Of a DNA stretch of 64,000 nucleotides, positions 37,741 to 47,294 are shown in pieces. How positions within the stretch are numbered: the first letter of the stretch is position 1; every line of letters begins with the position of its first letter. The position numbers were made by a program, and so were the translations under genes. The notes below the pieces were generated by a model. It did no database searches. It saw only the letters and a list, made by a program, of their open reading frames with translations, and was not told the DNA's origin. The DNA comes from Xanthomonas prunicola (GTDB lineage: Bacteria > Pseudomonadota > Gammaproteobacteria > Xanthomonadales > Xanthomonadaceae): contig NZ_PHKV01000003.1 in the NCBI RefSeq assembly GCF_002846205.1, positions 248,001 through 312,000 of the forward strand. Reading direction: 5' to 3'.

Positions 37741-39105
37741 CTACTGAATGGCATCGGCCTGAGGTTCTTCTGTGATCCGGCTGGCCGGCAATGGCCAGCG
37801 ATATTCACCCGCCTCAGCTTCGCGGCGGGCGTACTGAACCAGGATCAGATGCTTGCCGTCGTCATCGACTTTCAGTGGGCGCGCCTGTTGGCGCAGCGCA
37901 GGCGGTAGCGCGGCAAGTCGCTGCGCCAACAGTGTTGCGTCGGCTGGGTGATCGCGCAACCACAGCATCGTCGAAACCGTGCGCAATGCAGCGGCAGTGT
38001 CCTGCAGCTTGTGTTGGTAATTTGCGTAGTCCGGACGCGACACGCTCGCCAACAGGCAACCGCTGGCATTGGCCACGCAGGCCAGCGATGTGGTCTCGGG
38101 CACCGGAACGCTGTGCTGCGGTAGCGCCCGATCCTGCGCCAGCACTGCCAGCACCGGCGCGCTGCAAGCCCAGGTAAAGGTCGGCGCCAGCAGGGCCTGG
38201 GTGCGCTCGCGGTCCAGCACCTGTGGCGCGACGCGCTCCAGCCAGTTGCGACCATCGTGCGGAGGAGGCACGTCCTGCAGCAGCGAAAACACCATCCGCG
38301 ATTCGCCATGCAGCGCATGACAGAGCGAGATTTCTTGCGTCGTCGCCGGTGCGAACGCGGCGGCGCAATGGACAGGCAGCGACTGCTGCACCGGTCGCTC
38401 GGCCAGCATGTCGGCAAACAGCTGCGCATTGCCACGCAGCATTGCCGCACCAATCATCGTGATTGCCAGGTTGTCGCCGCTGCGCATCAGCACACGGGCA
38501 ACCTGGGCATCGGTGCAGACGCCGGAAAAGGCTTGGGTGGTGCGCCCCTGGACGAAGTCCAGGGCGCTGGCTGTCATCGACAACCGCATCCGCGGCAGTT
38601 CGGGCAACGGCGTATCGCCTCGTGGCCGGAATGGACTGCGGTAGTCGGCGTAGTCCGCCAATGCCCGCATCCGGGCCAACATCGGCGCCTGTGTTGCCAG
38701 TGCATCGGCATAGGCCTGCGGGTGTTCGCGCACACGCTGCAAGCAGCCACCGGCGCTGGCAGTGCACAGCGCGGGCGCAGTGGATGGCCAACCTGGCAAG
38801 CGCGGATAGCCCGCTGCGGCAGGTTGAAATGGCACCCGATCCGGTAGCCGATTGAATCGCTCCACGTCCCGTGCCAGTACCGTCTCGCGCTGCGCTTGCG
38901 GTAGCGCGTACGACAGCGACCACAGCGCTCCGAACATGTTGGCGCCGCGCAATGGCGGCAGCGGCTGACGCAGCTGCGCCAGCGCCTGACGCTGGGACTC
39001 TGGAATCGGCCAATACCTGGAGGCCGCATACAGCGCCAGCACGGCCGCAAGCAGGATGCAGACACCGAGCAAGGCAGCTTTGAAAAACTTGGCGATCACG
39101 TGCAT
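37741..39105 (-). CDS. Membrane-anchored or exported protein of unknown function
   Basis: 454 residues; ATG 39105 has a clear ribosome site (GGGAAGGATGT). One N-terminal hydrophobic helix (FFKAALLGVCILLAAVLALYAAS), then a large periplasmic domain of about 425 residues rich in Ala, Leu and Arg, with several cysteines (ALCTASAGGCLQRV, FSGVCTDAQ, LACVANASGCLLASV) that may form disulfides. It contains YADYRSPFRPRGDTPLPELPRMR and ends KVDDDGKHLILVQYARREAEAGEYRWPLP. I do not recognise the family. It is divergent from the DUF502 gene and has no operon partner on its strand. Confidence 0.75.
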   Translation of the reverse strand: MHVIAKFFKAALLGVCILLAAVLALYAASRYWPIPESQRQALAQLRQPLPPLRGANMFGALWSLSYALPQAQRETVLARDVERFNRLPDRVPFQPAAAGYPRLPGWPSTAPALCTASAGGCLQRVREHPQAYADALATQAPMLARMRALADYADYRSPFRPRGDTPLPELPRMRLSMTASALDFVQGRTTQAFSGVCTDAQVARVLMRSGDNLAITMIGAAMLRGNAQLFADMLAERPVQQSLPVHCAAAFAPATTQEISLCHALHGESRMVFSLLQDVPPPHDGRNWLERVAPQVLDRERTQALLAPTFTWACSAPVLAVLAQDRALPQHSVPVPETTSLACVANASGCLLASVSRPDYANYQHKLQDTAAALRTVSTMLWLRDHPADATLLAQRLAALPPALRQQARPLKVDDDGKHLILVQYARREAEAGEYRWPLPASRITEEPQADAIQ

Positions 39106-39338
39106 ACATCCTTCCCTGGGTGCTGCGCATCTTAGTGCCATCGTCGCAGGCCTGCGACGGGCAGACCCGACCGTGTCGCCAAATGGACATCGCGCGCTCG
39201 GGGAATACGCGCACGCCGGCACGCAGAAGGCATTGCGGCGGCCAGACGCATGCGAAGCGTTTTGGCCAATCCCGAATGCCCGCCGCCAAATCCGCACGAC
39301 ATCTCCACCGAACGCGGCCGAATGCCTACACTACGCCG

Positions 39339-40013
39339 ATGTCCGAATCCCCCACTCCGCACGCCCGCCCTTCCCTGCAACGGGTCTTTCTGACCGGGTT
39401 GCTCACCTTGCTGCCGGTCTGGTTGACCTGGGTAGTGGTGAAGTTCGTTTTCTCGCTGCTCTCCGGCATCAGCAGTCCCTGGGTGGTGCCGTTATCAGAA
39501 CGCATCGCGGCCTCGTTCCCCGATTATCTGGGCTGGTTCAAGGCGCTATGGGTGCAGAACACCATCGCCCTGATCGCCACGGTGGCAGTCATTCTGTTCG
39601 TCGGCATCCTGAGCCGGCGCGTGATCGGCCAGCGTCTGCTGCGCTGGTTCGAGGCGATCATGCGGCGCATTCCGCTGGCCAGCGTGGTCTACGACAGCGC
39701 GCGCAAGCTGCTCGATATTTTGCAGACCCAGCCCGGCAGCACCCAGCGCGTGGTGCTGATCGACTTCCCGCATCGGGATATGAAGTCGGTAGGCTTGGTC
39801 ACCCGCGTGATCAAGGAACAGGGCACCGGCCGCGAGTTGGCGGCAGTGTACGTGCCGACCACGCCCAACCCCACGTCCGGCTACTTGGAAATCGTGCCGG
39901 TGGAACTGCTCACGCCCACCGACTGGAGCGTGGACCAGGCGATGAGTTTCATCATTTCCGGCGGCGCAGTGGCGCCAGAATCGGTTCCCTTCACCCGGAC
40001 TGCGGATCGCTAA
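39339..40013 (+). CDS. DUF502 family membrane protein
   Basis: 224 residues. Two N-terminal transmembrane helices (FLTGLLTLLPVWLTWVVVKFVFSLL; TIALIATVAVILFVGIL) are followed by the DUF502 soluble domain: GQRLLRWFEAIMRRIPLASVVYDSARKLLDIL, VVLIDFPHRDMKSVGLVTRV, YVPTTPNPTSGYLEIVP and DWSVDQAMSFIISGGAVAPE. The family is widespread and of unknown function, with plant homologues (COV proteins). The start at 39339 places the membrane segment at the N-terminus. It ends 4 bases before the next gene. Confidence 0.9.
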   Translation: MSESPTPHARPSLQRVFLTGLLTLLPVWLTWVVVKFVFSLLSGISSPWVVPLSERIAASFPDYLGWFKALWVQNTIALIATVAVILFVGILSRRVIGQRLLRWFEAIMRRIPLASVVYDSARKLLDILQTQPGSTQRVVLIDFPHRDMKSVGLVTRVIKEQGTGRELAAVYVPTTPNPTSGYLEIVPVELLTPTDWSVDQAMSFIISGGAVAPESVPFTRTADR

Positions 40014-40017
40014 GACC

Positions 40018-40794
40018 ATGACCCATGTGCGTACCCTCGACGATCGTGCGGTACGCCTGTTCATTGCGCTGGCGGCCTTCTTCTGCGTCAACGCGGCCCT
40101 GGCCGAGTTCATCGGCGTCAAGATCTTCGCGCTGGAAGACACCCTCGGCATTGCGCCGTTGAACTGGAATCTGTTCGGCCAGAGCGGCTCGCTCAGCTTC
40201 ACCGCCGGCACCTTGCTGTGGCCGGTGGTGTTCATCATGACCGACACCATCAACGAGTTCTTCGGCAGTCGCGGGGTGCGCTTCATCTCGTGGGTGGCTG
40301 TCATCCTGATCGGCTACGGCTTCGTGTTCGCATTCGCAGCCATCGCGCTTGCGCCTGCTGGCTGGTGGGTCACCGCAGCGCAGAGCCAGGGCGTGCCGGA
40401 TTACCAGGCCGCGTTTGCGGCGGTGTTCGGGCAAGGCCTGTGGACCATCGGCGGCTCGCTGGTGGCGTTCCTGTTCAGCCAATTGATCGATGTCTCGGTG
40501 TTCCACCGCATCCGCCGCATGACTGGCGAACAACACGTGTGGCTGCGCGCCACCGGCTCCACAGCGGTCTCGCAAGTGGTGGACAGCTTCGTGGTGATCT
40601 ATATCGCCTTCGTGCTCGGCCCGCAGCACTGGTCCATCGACCAGTTCCTGGCGGTGAGCACGCTCAACTACATCTACAAGATGGGCTTTGCGGTGTTGCT
40701 GATCCCGCTGCTGTATCTGGCGCGCCGCGGCATCACCGCCTATCTGGGCGCCGAGCGTGCTGAACAGCTACGCGAAGAAGCCGCTGCCGACTGA
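40018..40794 (+). CDS. yhhQ: Queuosine precursor transporter (YhhQ/VUT family)
   Basis: 258 residues with about six hydrophobic helices. Family signatures: AEFIGVKIF near the N-terminus, LLWPVVFIMTDTINEFFGSRGVRFISW, FGQGLWTIGGSLVAFLFSQLIDVSVFHRIRR, and STAVSQVVDSFVVIYIAFV...YIYKMGFAVLLIPLLY. YhhQ imports 7-cyano- or 7-aminomethyl-7-deazaguanine for tRNA queuosine modification. It lies directly behind the DUF502 gene, probably in one transcript. Confidence 0.88.
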   Translation: MTHVRTLDDRAVRLFIALAAFFCVNAALAEFIGVKIFALEDTLGIAPLNWNLFGQSGSLSFTAGTLLWPVVFIMTDTINEFFGSRGVRFISWVAVILIGYGFVFAFAAIALAPAGWWVTAAQSQGVPDYQAAFAAVFGQGLWTIGGSLVAFLFSQLIDVSVFHRIRRMTGEQHVWLRATGSTAVSQVVDSFVVIYIAFVLGPQHWSIDQFLAVSTLNYIYKMGFAVLLIPLLYLARRGITAYLGAERAEQLREEAAAD

Positions 40795-41070
40795 GCCGGG
40801 CGGCCTCCGGCCAAGGTCATCGCGCCGCAATGTGTTGCGGTGACAACACCGGACCGACAGTGGTCTTCATCATCGCGTAGTAGGCGAACGCACCCTGCGC
40901 TCTGGCCCCACACGCGGCATTTCTCCACATGCCGCAGCGCACCACACCACGCAGGTGCAGCACCGCGCCCATGCGCCGCATGAATTGCCGATAGGCGGTA
41001 TGTCTCCGATGGGTGGCCGTAACCGTGCGGATCGGGCAAGCTCCCCGCTCGCTTGTTTCCGGAGCCGGTA

Positions 41071-43026
41071 ATGCCCCTTCGCTTTTCCCGCCTGCTGTCC
41101 CTGGCCATGGCCGCCCTGGTGAGCCTGTCGCTGGCGGCGCCGGCCGATGCGGCCAAGAAGAAGACCGCCAAGGCACAGACCACGCAAACGCGCGCGAAGG
41201 CGAGCAAAGGCAAGAAGACCGCCAAGCCGGCAGCCAAGAGCACCAAGGGCACCAGGGGAAAGGGCAGCAAGGCCGCCACGGTCAGACCACGCGCGGTTGC
41301 CGCGCCGGTGGTGCTGACCAAGGCGCAGCAGCTCAACCTGTTATACGACCAGTACTGGGACGCCTCGCTCAAGCTCAACCCGCTGCAGGCCACCTTCCAG
41401 GGCGAGAGTCGCTACAACGACCAGTTGCCGAACTTCCTGTCGCCGGCGTTCCGCCAGCAATCGCACGATTTCACCGTGCTGTGGCTGGGCAAGGCTGAGG
41501 CACTGGGGCCCGATGGCCTAAGCGGACAGGATCTGCTCAGCTACCAGATCTTCGTGCGCGATGCGCGTAGCGCGCTGGCCGCCGAGCAATTTCCCAGCTG
41601 GATGCTGCCGATCAACCAGTTCTACAACATCGCCAGCATTGCAGTGGTGTTGGGCTCGGGCACCGGCGCGCAGCCGTTCAAGACGGTCAAGGATTACGAC
41701 AACTGGTCGCGGCGTGCGCTCGGCATCCCCGATCTGTTCGAGCAAGCCATCGCCAACATGCGTGCCGGCATGCAGGCCGGCGTGGTGCAGCCCAAGGTGC
41801 TGATGCAGAAGGTGTTGCCGCAGCTGGATGCGATCATCGCGCGCAACGCCGAGGACAGCCTGTTCTGGGGCCCGGTGCGCAACCTGCCCGCCGACATGCC
41901 CGAAGCCGACAAGCAGCGCATCACTGCCGAGTACAAGCGCATGATCGAGGTGCGCATCATGCCGGCCTACCGTGCGTTGCGTGGCTTCATCGCCACTGAA
42001 TACCTGCCTGCCTGCCGCGACAGCGATGGCCTCGCCGCCTTGCCCAATGGCGCGGCGTGGTACGCCTACGACGTGCGCCAGAGCACCACCTCTGACCTGA
42101 GCCCGGCGCAGATCCACCAGATCGGGCTGGAGGAGGTCGCGCGCCTGCAGGGCGAGATCACCGCGCTGACCAAGCAGGTCAAGTTCCGCGGCAACCTGCC
42201 CAAGTTCTACAAGTTCATGCAGACCGACAAGCGCTTCGGCTTCCGCAGCGACACCGAGCTGCTGGCGACGTATCGCAGCCTGCAGGGCCGCGTGCAGCTG
42301 GCAGTGCCGCGGCTGTTCAACACCCAGGGCATGCCGGCGCTGGAAGTGCGCGCGGTGGAACCGCAGCGCGCGCAATCGGCTGCCAGCGGCTCGTACATGC
42401 GTCCCAGCGTCACTGGCAGCAATGGCGGCGCGCCGGGCATCTTCTACGTCAACACCTCCGACCTGCCCTCGCGCAAGACCTGGGAAGCGGAGAGCCTGTA
42501 CCTGCACGAAGCGATTCCGGGCCACCACTACCAGCTCGGGTTGCAGCAGCAGCTGACCGACCTGCCCAAGTTCCGCCGCCTCGGAGGCGAGACCGCCTAC
42601 ATCGAGGGCTGGGGGCTGTACGCCGAATCGCTGGGGCGCGAGTTGGGGCTGTATCAGGACCCCTACAACTACTACGGCTACCTGCAAAACGCACTGTGGC
42701 GCTCGATCCGGCTGGTTGCCGATACCGGCCTGCACAGCAAGGGCTGGACGCGAACCCAGGCCATCGACTACATGCTGGACAACTCGGCGATGAGCCGCAC
42801 CGATGCCGAAGCCGAAGTCGACCGCTACATGGCCATCCCCGGCCAGGCGCTGGCCTACAAGGTCGGCGAGATGAAGATCACGCAGCTGCGCGAGCAGGCG
42901 CAGCGCGAGCTGGGGCCGCGCTTCGACGTACGTGCCTTCCATACCGAAGTCCTCAAGGATGGCTCGGTGCCGCTGGAGATCCTGCAGGAAAACGTGCAAC
43001 GCTGGATCGCCACGCAAAAGGGCTGA
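41071..43026 (+). CDS. DUF885 family exported putative metallopeptidase with Lys-rich linker
   Basis: 651 residues. The signal peptide MPLRFSRLLSLAMAALVSLSLAAPADA is followed by an unusual histone-H1-like Lys/Ala/Thr-rich linker (residues about 28-80: KKKTAKAQTTQTRAKASKGK and similar). The DUF885 domain (about residues 90-650) follows, with the metalloprotease-like motif LYLHEAIPGHHYQ near residue 478, GETAYIEGWGLYAESLGRELGLY (likely third ligand), and GQALAYKVGEMKI. DUF885 proteins are related to carboxypeptidase-like gluzincins; the substrate is unknown. Probably periplasmic. Confidence 0.88.
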   Translation: MPLRFSRLLSLAMAALVSLSLAAPADAAKKKTAKAQTTQTRAKASKGKKTAKPAAKSTKGTRGKGSKAATVRPRAVAAPVVLTKAQQLNLLYDQYWDASLKLNPLQATFQGESRYNDQLPNFLSPAFRQQSHDFTVLWLGKAEALGPDGLSGQDLLSYQIFVRDARSALAAEQFPSWMLPINQFYNIASIAVVLGSGTGAQPFKTVKDYDNWSRRALGIPDLFEQAIANMRAGMQAGVVQPKVLMQKVLPQLDAIIARNAEDSLFWGPVRNLPADMPEADKQRITAEYKRMIEVRIMPAYRALRGFIATEYLPACRDSDGLAALPNGAAWYAYDVRQSTTSDLSPAQIHQIGLEEVARLQGEITALTKQVKFRGNLPKFYKFMQTDKRFGFRSDTELLATYRSLQGRVQLAVPRLFNTQGMPALEVRAVEPQRAQSAASGSYMRPSVTGSNGGAPGIFYVNTSDLPSRKTWEAESLYLHEAIPGHHYQLGLQQQLTDLPKFRRLGGETAYIEGWGLYAESLGRELGLYQDPYNYYGYLQNALWRSIRLVADTGLHSKGWTRTQAIDYMLDNSAMSRTDAEAEVDRYMAIPGQALAYKVGEMKITQLREQAQRELGPRFDVRAFHTEVLKDGSVPLEILQENVQRWIATQKG

Positions 43027-43120
43027 CCGCAGCGGGCTGCAGGCCGCCGCTGCGGCGCTTGGCATGTGTTAGCCACTCGCAGGCCGGGCGCCTGCGCTGC
43101 CGCCCACAGGACGTGTACCG

Positions 43121-43972
43121 ATGCCTTCTGACGATGACCGCACGCATGCCGCATCACCGCGCGAGATTCCCTCCCAAGCGCCCTTGCTGTCGCCCAGCCT
43201 GACCGAGCGTCTGCGCAACGGCCGGTGGTGGCGCAATCTGATCGGAGAAGCGGGTGCAGAGGTATTCCGCGTGCAGCTCCCTACCGGCCCGGACGTTTTC
43301 CTCAAGCAGGCTGACGGCGACGACGCGCAGGCGCTGATCGACGAGAGGGTTCGCCTGGCGTGGTTGTCGCGCCTGGATGCGGACAACCTGCCGCCGGTGC
43401 CGGCCATCGTGCACGCCGACACCACGGGCGGACGCACCTGGTTGCTGACCAGCGCCATGCCGGGCCGCACTGCCTACGCCTGGCTGCAGGACGATCCCGG
43501 ACGCGGCGTGGCCATCGTGCAGTCCCTGGCTGCAGCGCTGCGGCGCTGGCATGCGTTACCGGTGCACTGCTGCCCGTTCAACGCCGACCACATGCTGCGG
43601 CTGGCCCACGCCCGTCGACGCCTGGACGCCGGACTGATCGATGCCGACGATTTCGACGATGCCCGCGCCGGCTGGACGCCTGCGCAGGTCTGGGCGGCGA
43701 TGCAGGCGCTGCTGCCGCTGCGGGCCGAGCGCGTGGTGACCCATGGCGACTATTCGCTGGACAACATCCTGCTCGATGCGCAAGGCCAGGTCACCGGCAT
43801 CATCGATGTGGGCAAGGCCGGCATCGCCGATCCGTATCAGGACCTGGCCATCCTCTGGAACTGCCTGTCGGAGTTCGGCGCCGAGCTACAGCAGGCGCTG
43901 CTGACGGCCTACGCCACCGAACTGGACCTGGACCGTCTCACCTTCCACCTGTACCTGGACGAGTGCTTCTGA
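43121..43972 (+). CDS. Aminoglycoside 3'-phosphotransferase homologue
   Basis: 283 residues, somewhat longer at the N-terminus than typical APH(3') proteins (about 265). Kinase-like fold: nucleotide-loop region GAEVFRVQLP and lysine FLKQA, LLTSAMPGRTAY (hinge), and a full catalytic set VVTHGDYSLDNILLD (HGD...N) and GIIDVGKAGIADPYQDLAILWNCLSEFG (metal-binding Asp in IDVG). The C-terminus HLYLDECF is typical of the APH(3') group. The gene looks chromosomal and is not linked to a transposon. Whether it modifies aminoglycosides or another hydroxylated substrate is not shown. Confidence 0.87.
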   Translation: MPSDDDRTHAASPREIPSQAPLLSPSLTERLRNGRWWRNLIGEAGAEVFRVQLPTGPDVFLKQADGDDAQALIDERVRLAWLSRLDADNLPPVPAIVHADTTGGRTWLLTSAMPGRTAYAWLQDDPGRGVAIVQSLAAALRRWHALPVHCCPFNADHMLRLAHARRRLDAGLIDADDFDDARAGWTPAQVWAAMQALLPLRAERVVTHGDYSLDNILLDAQGQVTGIIDVGKAGIADPYQDLAILWNCLSEFGAELQQALLTAYATELDLDRLTFHLYLDECF

Positions 43973-44046
43973 CCGCCGGCGGATCCTCCCGCCACGCGCC
44001 CGGCCTGCCACATCCACCGCTCCGATGGATGACCGCGCGAATCGAA

Positions 44047-45009
44047 TCACGCCTGCGCCCGCGCGGCCGCCAACGCGGCGATATCGCGCGGAGTGGTGCG
44101 GCAGCAGCCGCCGATCAGACGCGCGCCTGCAGCCAGCCACTGCGCGTGTTGGTCTGCCAGGCTGCAGGCAGGCGCATCGCCGGCATGCCAGCGTTTGTCG
44201 CCGGCGTCGTAGTGCTCGCCCGAGTTGGGGTACACCACCAGCGGCAAGGCGGTCAGCGCCGACAGACTCTGCAATGCGGCGGTAACCCGATCCAGCGCGA
44301 TGCAGTTGATCCCCACCGCGATCACCTGCGCGCAGGCATCCAGCGCCGGAATCACGTGCGCCAACGGTGTGCCGTCGCTCAGATGATCGGCATCGCGCAA
44401 CGTGAAAGAGAACCACGCGTGCAATTGCGGAAATTCTTCCAGCAGCAGGCGTAACGCGATGATCTCGTTCGCCGAGGGCAGCGTCTCGCAGGCCAGCACA
44501 TCCACGCCCGCCGCGGCCAGCGCGGCGATGCGCGGGCGATGGAAGTCCATCAGTTGCGCCAAGGGCAACGTGTAGTCGCCGCGGTATTCCGAGCCATCGG
44601 CCAGATACGCGCCATACGGCCCGACCGACCCGGCCACCCATAACGGTGCGTCCTGCGGTTGCATCTGCAAATGATCGGCGCGCGCCTGCGCGGCCAGGGC
44701 CACGCTGCGTGCGATCAACGCCTGCGACTGCGCAACATCCAGTCCACGTGCGGCAAAGCCCAGCGGCGTGGCCTGGTAACTGGCAGTGATCGCGCACTGC
44801 GCGCCGGCAGCGAAGTAGTCGCGATGCACCTGATAGATCAGCTCCGGTTGCTCCATCAGCACGCGCGCCGACCACAGCGCATCGTTGAGATCGCAGCCGC
44901 GTTGTTCCAGTTCGGTAGCAAGCGCGCCATCCAGCAGCACATACCCGTCGTGCTGCAACGCCTGGCTGAAAGGCGCATTGGCGCGCGACTGGCGTGGAAG
45001 AATTGTCAT
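44047..45009 (-). CDS. mmuM: Homocysteine S-methyltransferase
   Basis: 320 residues. It transfers a methyl group from S-methylmethionine (or SAM) to homocysteine, giving methionine. TIM barrel with [18 protein letters not shown] at the N-terminus and the zinc cysteines in GINCIALDR and the C-terminal [38 protein letters not shown] is a family signature. Its start overlaps the permease stop (ATGA), so permease and enzyme are one minus-strand operon, the known mmuP-mmuM arrangement. Confidence 0.94.
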   Translation of the reverse strand: MTILPRQSRANAPFSQALQHDGYVLLDGALATELEQRGCDLNDALWSARVLMEQPELIYQVHRDYFAAGAQCAITASYQATPLGFAARGLDVAQSQALIARSVALAAQARADHLQMQPQDAPLWVAGSVGPYGAYLADGSEYRGDYTLPLAQLMDFHRPRIAALAAAGVDVLACETLPSANEIIALRLLLEEFPQLHAWFSFTLRDADHLSDGTPLAHVIPALDACAQVIAVGINCIALDRVTAALQSLSALTALPLVVYPNSGEHYDAGDKRWHAGDAPACSLADQHAQWLAAGARLIGGCCRTTPRDIAALAAARAQA

Positions 45010-46403
45010 GCGTGCAGTCTCCGGGCCGCAAGCCACTGGGTAAATGCATAAGCGCCATAGCACAGCGCGACGAACGGAATACCGCACCACAGCGCAATGC
45101 GCTGCTGCGGATCGAATGCCAGCCCGATGCAGGCCAGAAGACACAGCGAAAAGCCAAGGATCGGTGTCCATGGGTACCACGGCGCGCGATACGCCAGCGT
45201 CTCCAGCGCAATGCCATCGCGCAGCAGTTGACGACGGAAGCGGTAATGCGCGGCGCAAATGCTCAGCCACACCACGACGACCGCAAATCCCGACACTGCA
45301 GAGATCGCAACGAACACGGTGTCGGCCGCATACACAGCGGTCAGCAGCGCCAGCAAGCCGCCCAGCATGCTCAGTGACACGGCACGCAATGGAATGCCGC
45401 GGCCGGTCAACCGCGCCAGGCCCGAAGGCAACGTGCCTTCGTTGGCCAGCGACCACAGCATGCGCGCGGCCGCATACAGGCCCGAATTGGCCGCCGACAG
45501 GATCGCGGTCAGGATCACCGCGTTCAGGATGTCCGCCGCATACGGAAGGCCCAGCAGCTCGAACGCACGCACGAATGGACTTGTCTCCACCGCCGCCTGG
45601 CTGGCCGGCAGCAGCGCGGCCAGGACCAGCACGGTCCCGACAAACAACACCACCAGCCGTACCAAGGTCGTGCGAATCGCCAAGGGAATCGCACGCGCCG
45701 GCTGCGCGGTTTCGCCGGCGGCCACGCCGATCAACTCGGTACCGGAGAATGCGAAGTTCACCGCCACCATCGTCATCAGGATCGGCAAGGTGCCATGCGC
45801 AAACCAGCCATCGGCACGCAGATGCCGCAGCCCGGGCGCAGGCGAGCCATCGGCCAACGGCAGCAGGCCGATCACCGCCGCGCCACCCAGCACGATGAAC
45901 ACCAGGATCGTGATCACCTTGATCAACGAAAACCAGAATTCGCCCTCGGCAAACCAACGCGCCGACACCGTATTCAAGCCAAAGATCAGCGCGCAGAACA
46001 GTAGACACCACGGCCACGCCGGGCTGTGCGGAAACCAGTACTGCATGCAGAACGCCGCGGCGGTAAGGCTTGAGCCCAATGCCACCGTCCAGGTCAGCCA
46101 GTACAACCATGCCACCACGTAGCCGGTCGCCGGCCCCAGATAACGCGCCGCATAGACATGAAACGCACCGGTCTGCGGCATCGCCACCGCCAGTTCGCCC
46201 AGGCATTGCATCACCAGATACACCACCAGCGCGCCGATCAGATAGGCCAGTACCGTGCCCAGCGCGCCGGTGCTGGCGATGATGTAGCCGGTGTTGAAGA
46301 ACAGCCCGGTACCGATCACGCCGCCCAGCGACAGCATCACCAGATGGCGCACCTGCATGCTGCGCTGAAACTGCGGTGCGGTGGTGGACGATGGCTCGGA
46401 CAT
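45006..46403 (-). CDS. mmuP: S-methylmethionine permease (APC family)
   Basis: 465 residues, about twelve transmembrane helices. Amino acid permease signatures: [24 protein letters not shown] (first helix, with the substrate-binding GGVIGTGLF), [32 protein letters not shown], and [25 protein letters not shown]. Substrate assignment rests on the coupled mmuM gene. The start [21 protein letters not shown] is the most family-like; an ATG about 27 bases further upstream is possible. Confidence 0.88.
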   Translation of the reverse strand: MSEPSSTTAPQFQRSMQVRHLVMLSLGGVIGTGLFFNTGYIIASTGALGTVLAYLIGALVVYLVMQCLGELAVAMPQTGAFHVYAARYLGPATGYVVAWLYWLTWTVALGSSLTAAAFCMQYWFPHSPAWPWCLLFCALIFGLNTVSARWFAEGEFWFSLIKVITILVFIVLGGAAVIGLLPLADGSPAPGLRHLRADGWFAHGTLPILMTMVAVNFAFSGTELIGVAAGETAQPARAIPLAIRTTLVRLVVLFVGTVLVLAALLPASQAAVETSPFVRAFELLGLPYAADILNAVILTAILSAANSGLYAAARMLWSLANEGTLPSGLARLTGRGIPLRAVSLSMLGGLLALLTAVYAADTVFVAISAVSGFAVVVVWLSICAAHYRFRRQLLRDGIALETLAYRAPWYPWTPILGFSLCLLACIGLAFDPQQRIALWCGIPFVALCYGAYAFTQWLAARRLHA

Positions 46404-46765
46404 GGGTGCGCGTGATCGGGGGGGCTCCATACTGCCACGCGCCCGCAGGCGGGCACAGCCGTGCACACCCGAGCTGTGACGCAGGGCCTGCCGCTCAGTG
46501 GCGGACGGTTATGCTGCCGTTTGGTTTTTTGCTGGCTCTCCCTCATGCCACACCATCGCCTTACAGTCCTGCACACATCGTTGCGTCGCCTCGCTGACTC
46601 GAGCTTGCCCGGACGATCGCCCACTCCACGCAGCGCAACGTGCGCAGGCAATGCTGACCTTGCCGCGCTTTTCGTCGCGCGCACGCGTCTGCGCCGTGCG
46701 CGCAGCGAAGAGTGCAACACATCGACAACAGCCGCATTGCCGACAGCAGTGCTTCGGAGCGCCGC
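46404..46765. other. Divergent intergenic region mmuP / glyoxalase-fold gene
   Basis: About 360 bases between the leftward permease and the rightward VOC gene. Includes a T-rich island (GTTTGGTTTTTTGCTGG, around 46520) that could contribute to promoter activity. No riboswitch-like structure such as a SAM box was recognised, and no gene. Confidence 0.45.
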
Positions 46766-47155
46766 ATGATGCTCGCCGGAATTCACCACGTGGCAATCAT
46801 CGCTGGCGACTACGCGGTATCCAAACGGTTCTATTGCCAGATCCTGGGTCTGCGTGTGCTCGACGAGCATTACCGGCAGGCGCGCGACTCGTGGAAACTG
46901 GATCTGGCGCTGCCCGACGGCGGGCAGATCGAGCTGTTCTCGTTCCCCAATGCACCACTGCGGCCCAGCCGCCCCGAAGCGCGCGGCTTGCGCCACCTCG
47001 CCTTTCGCGTCGACGACCTTGATGCCGCGGTCGCACATCTCAACGCACACGGCGTGGCGACCGAAGACATCCGCATCGACGAATACACCGGCCGCCGCTT
47101 TACCTTTTTCGCCGATCCGGATGACTTGCCACTGGAGCTGTACGAGGTCGGCTAG
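46766..47155 (+). CDS. Glyoxalase/VOC superfamily protein (YaeR-like)
   Basis: 129 residues. A paired beta-alpha-beta-beta-beta fold: GIHHVAIIAGDYAVSKRFYCQILGLRVLDEHYR, then IELFSFP, LRHLAFRVDDLDAAVAHLNAHGV and the end FFADPDDLPLELYEVG. The expected metal ligands (His in HHVAI, Glu in IELFSF, His in RHLAF, Glu in LELYE) are all present. Length and ends match YaeR of E. coli, whose substrate is uncertain. Two adjacent ATG codons (46766, 46769) are possible starts after CGGAG. Confidence 0.87.
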   Translation: MMLAGIHHVAIIAGDYAVSKRFYCQILGLRVLDEHYRQARDSWKLDLALPDGGQIELFSFPNAPLRPSRPEARGLRHLAFRVDDLDAAVAHLNAHGVATEDIRIDEYTGRRFTFFADPDDLPLELYEVG

Positions 47156-47294
47156 CACCTACAGAACTGGCAGTCCGGTTATGCGGTGCGGTCACATCTG
47201 TGGCATCGACGCGTCGAGATGACATGACTTCCGGCGCATGCAGCGATACGGCCATCGCGCGGATGATCCTTGCAACCCGGACACAGGACCGTCC

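Noticed and set aside
45010..46206. Upstream extension of the mmuM frame through the permease gene
   Set aside because: The strand is already coding for the permease in another frame; the ATG at 45009 with ATGA overlap is the family start.
46404..46765. SAM-responsive riboswitch before mmuP
   Set aside because: Looked for because of the methionine-related function; no conserved riboswitch core could be recognised by eye on the minus strand.
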